DNA from: a virus
Direction: 5' to 3' (one strand)
Virus record (IMG/VR): IMGVR_UViG_3300042890_001488
Location: 1-37,912 of that record
Length of the DNA: 37,912 nt
Shown: in pieces, positions 37,616 through 37,912 of the stretch
Layout: every line of letters starts with the position of its first letter
Numbering within the stretch: position 1 is the first letter of the stretch
Notes under the pieces: generated by a model
The model's input: only the letters and a program-made list of their open reading frames with translations
Told to the model about the DNA's origin: nothing
Database searches by the model: none
Program-made: the position numbers and the translations under genes

Positions 37616-37912
37616 CTAGATAATTGCAAAAGCAATGATAGGAGTTTCAGTAGATACTGTAAGTGGAGCTTTAGCAAATGACATATCTTGAGATATTTCG
37701 TATTGCGTAACAACGTCTTGAGTATAACCGTTATTTGAACTATCATCATTAGCAGTTACATAAGTATGCAATGCGTAAGATTCACCATCGATAGGGTTGA
37801 TGATATTAGAGTAGTTACCTACTACTGTATCAACTCCAACTCTGTTTTGTTTAGGAATCCAAGGCAATGTAGATACAGTTCCATCAGGAACAACAATCCA
37901 ATATCCTTTTGT
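37616..37912 (-). CDS. Partial structural gene cut by the right edge
   Basis: The frame is open from the right edge (TKGYWIVVPDGTVST...) to the TAG at 37616, at least 98 residues; the start lies outside. The sequence is beta-rich and polar (NYSNIINPIDGESYALHTYV...). It ends 3 bases from the next gene. Family not recognised. Confidence 0.7.
   Translation of the reverse strand, partial: TKGYWIVVPDGTVSTLPWIPKQNRVGVDTVVGNYSNIINPIDGESYALHTYVTANDDSSNNGYTQDVVTQYEISQDMSFAKAPLTVSTETPIIAFAII

Noticed and set aside
1-37912. Prophage integrase or lysogeny repressor
   Set aside because: No tyrosine or serine recombinase motif and no CI-like repressor was found; the phage may be virulent, or the genes may lie outside the window.

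Overview
The window looks like most of the genome of a tailed, siphovirus-type bacteriophage infecting a low-GC member of the Bacteroidota, most likely a flavobacterium. Four things support this. The DNA is very AT-rich. Promoter-like TTTG-N18-20-TAnnTTTG sequences, the Bacteroidetes sigma consensus, stand in front of several genes, and purine-rich Shine-Dalgarno sites are scarce. One tail protein ends in a FISUMP domain, a module typical of Bacteroidetes/Fibrobacter surface proteins. Small genes overlap by 1, 4 or 8 bases as in phage operons. No integrase, repressor, CRISPR array or rRNA is visible. Terminase, portal and capsid genes are absent and presumably lie beyond the right edge.

Layout. 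(1) 1-2358: a leftward operon of nine small unknown genes, three of them single-helix membrane microproteins. It ends in a hairpin terminator beside a 16-bp tandem array. (2) 2359-2951: a non-coding divergent control region with repeated TTTGTAACATTTTGT boxes and a 23-bp iteron-like array; it is a candidate replication origin. (3) 2952-18740: a mainly rightward early region. It carries a YqaJ/lambda-type exonuclease, a single-strand-binding protein, a C5-cytosine methyltransferase-like protein, a primase-helicase (BT4734-like N-terminus plus SF3 helicase), an SNF2-like helicase, a VRR-NUC nuclease, a calcineurin-like phosphoesterase, several zinc proteins and many tiny genes. NUMOD4-HNH-AP2 homing endonucleases occur three times intact and once as a stub. 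(4) 18742-18775: a terminator between convergent units. (5) 18810-37912: leftward genes. Reading in the direction of transcription from the right edge, these are connector/neck-like proteins, a probable major tail protein, a possible chaperone, the tape measure, a very large tail-tip protein with FISUMP, tail fibres (one with an S74 chaperone), a fibre-assembly protein, a lysis cassette (holin-like proteins, GH24 endolysin and a probable unimolecular spanin) and a DnaQ-like exonuclease.

How it works together. The early region suggests self-directed replication and recombination by primase-helicase, SSB and 5'-3' exonuclease. No DNA polymerase is visible, so a host polymerase is probably used. 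The late operon builds a long non-contractile tail and then lyses a Gram-negative host through holin, lysozyme and an outer-inner membrane spanin.

The most interesting features are a C9/G9 stem-loop in a very AT-rich gap, a tRNA-like sequence lacking the anticodon arm, a recurring -7 box exactly 4 nt before ATG (predicted leaderless mRNAs), a duplicated two-gene module beside a homing-endonuclease stub, a stand-alone copy of an exonuclease N-terminal domain, and an eroded gene beside SSB. All calls come from reading the sequence; no database search was run.
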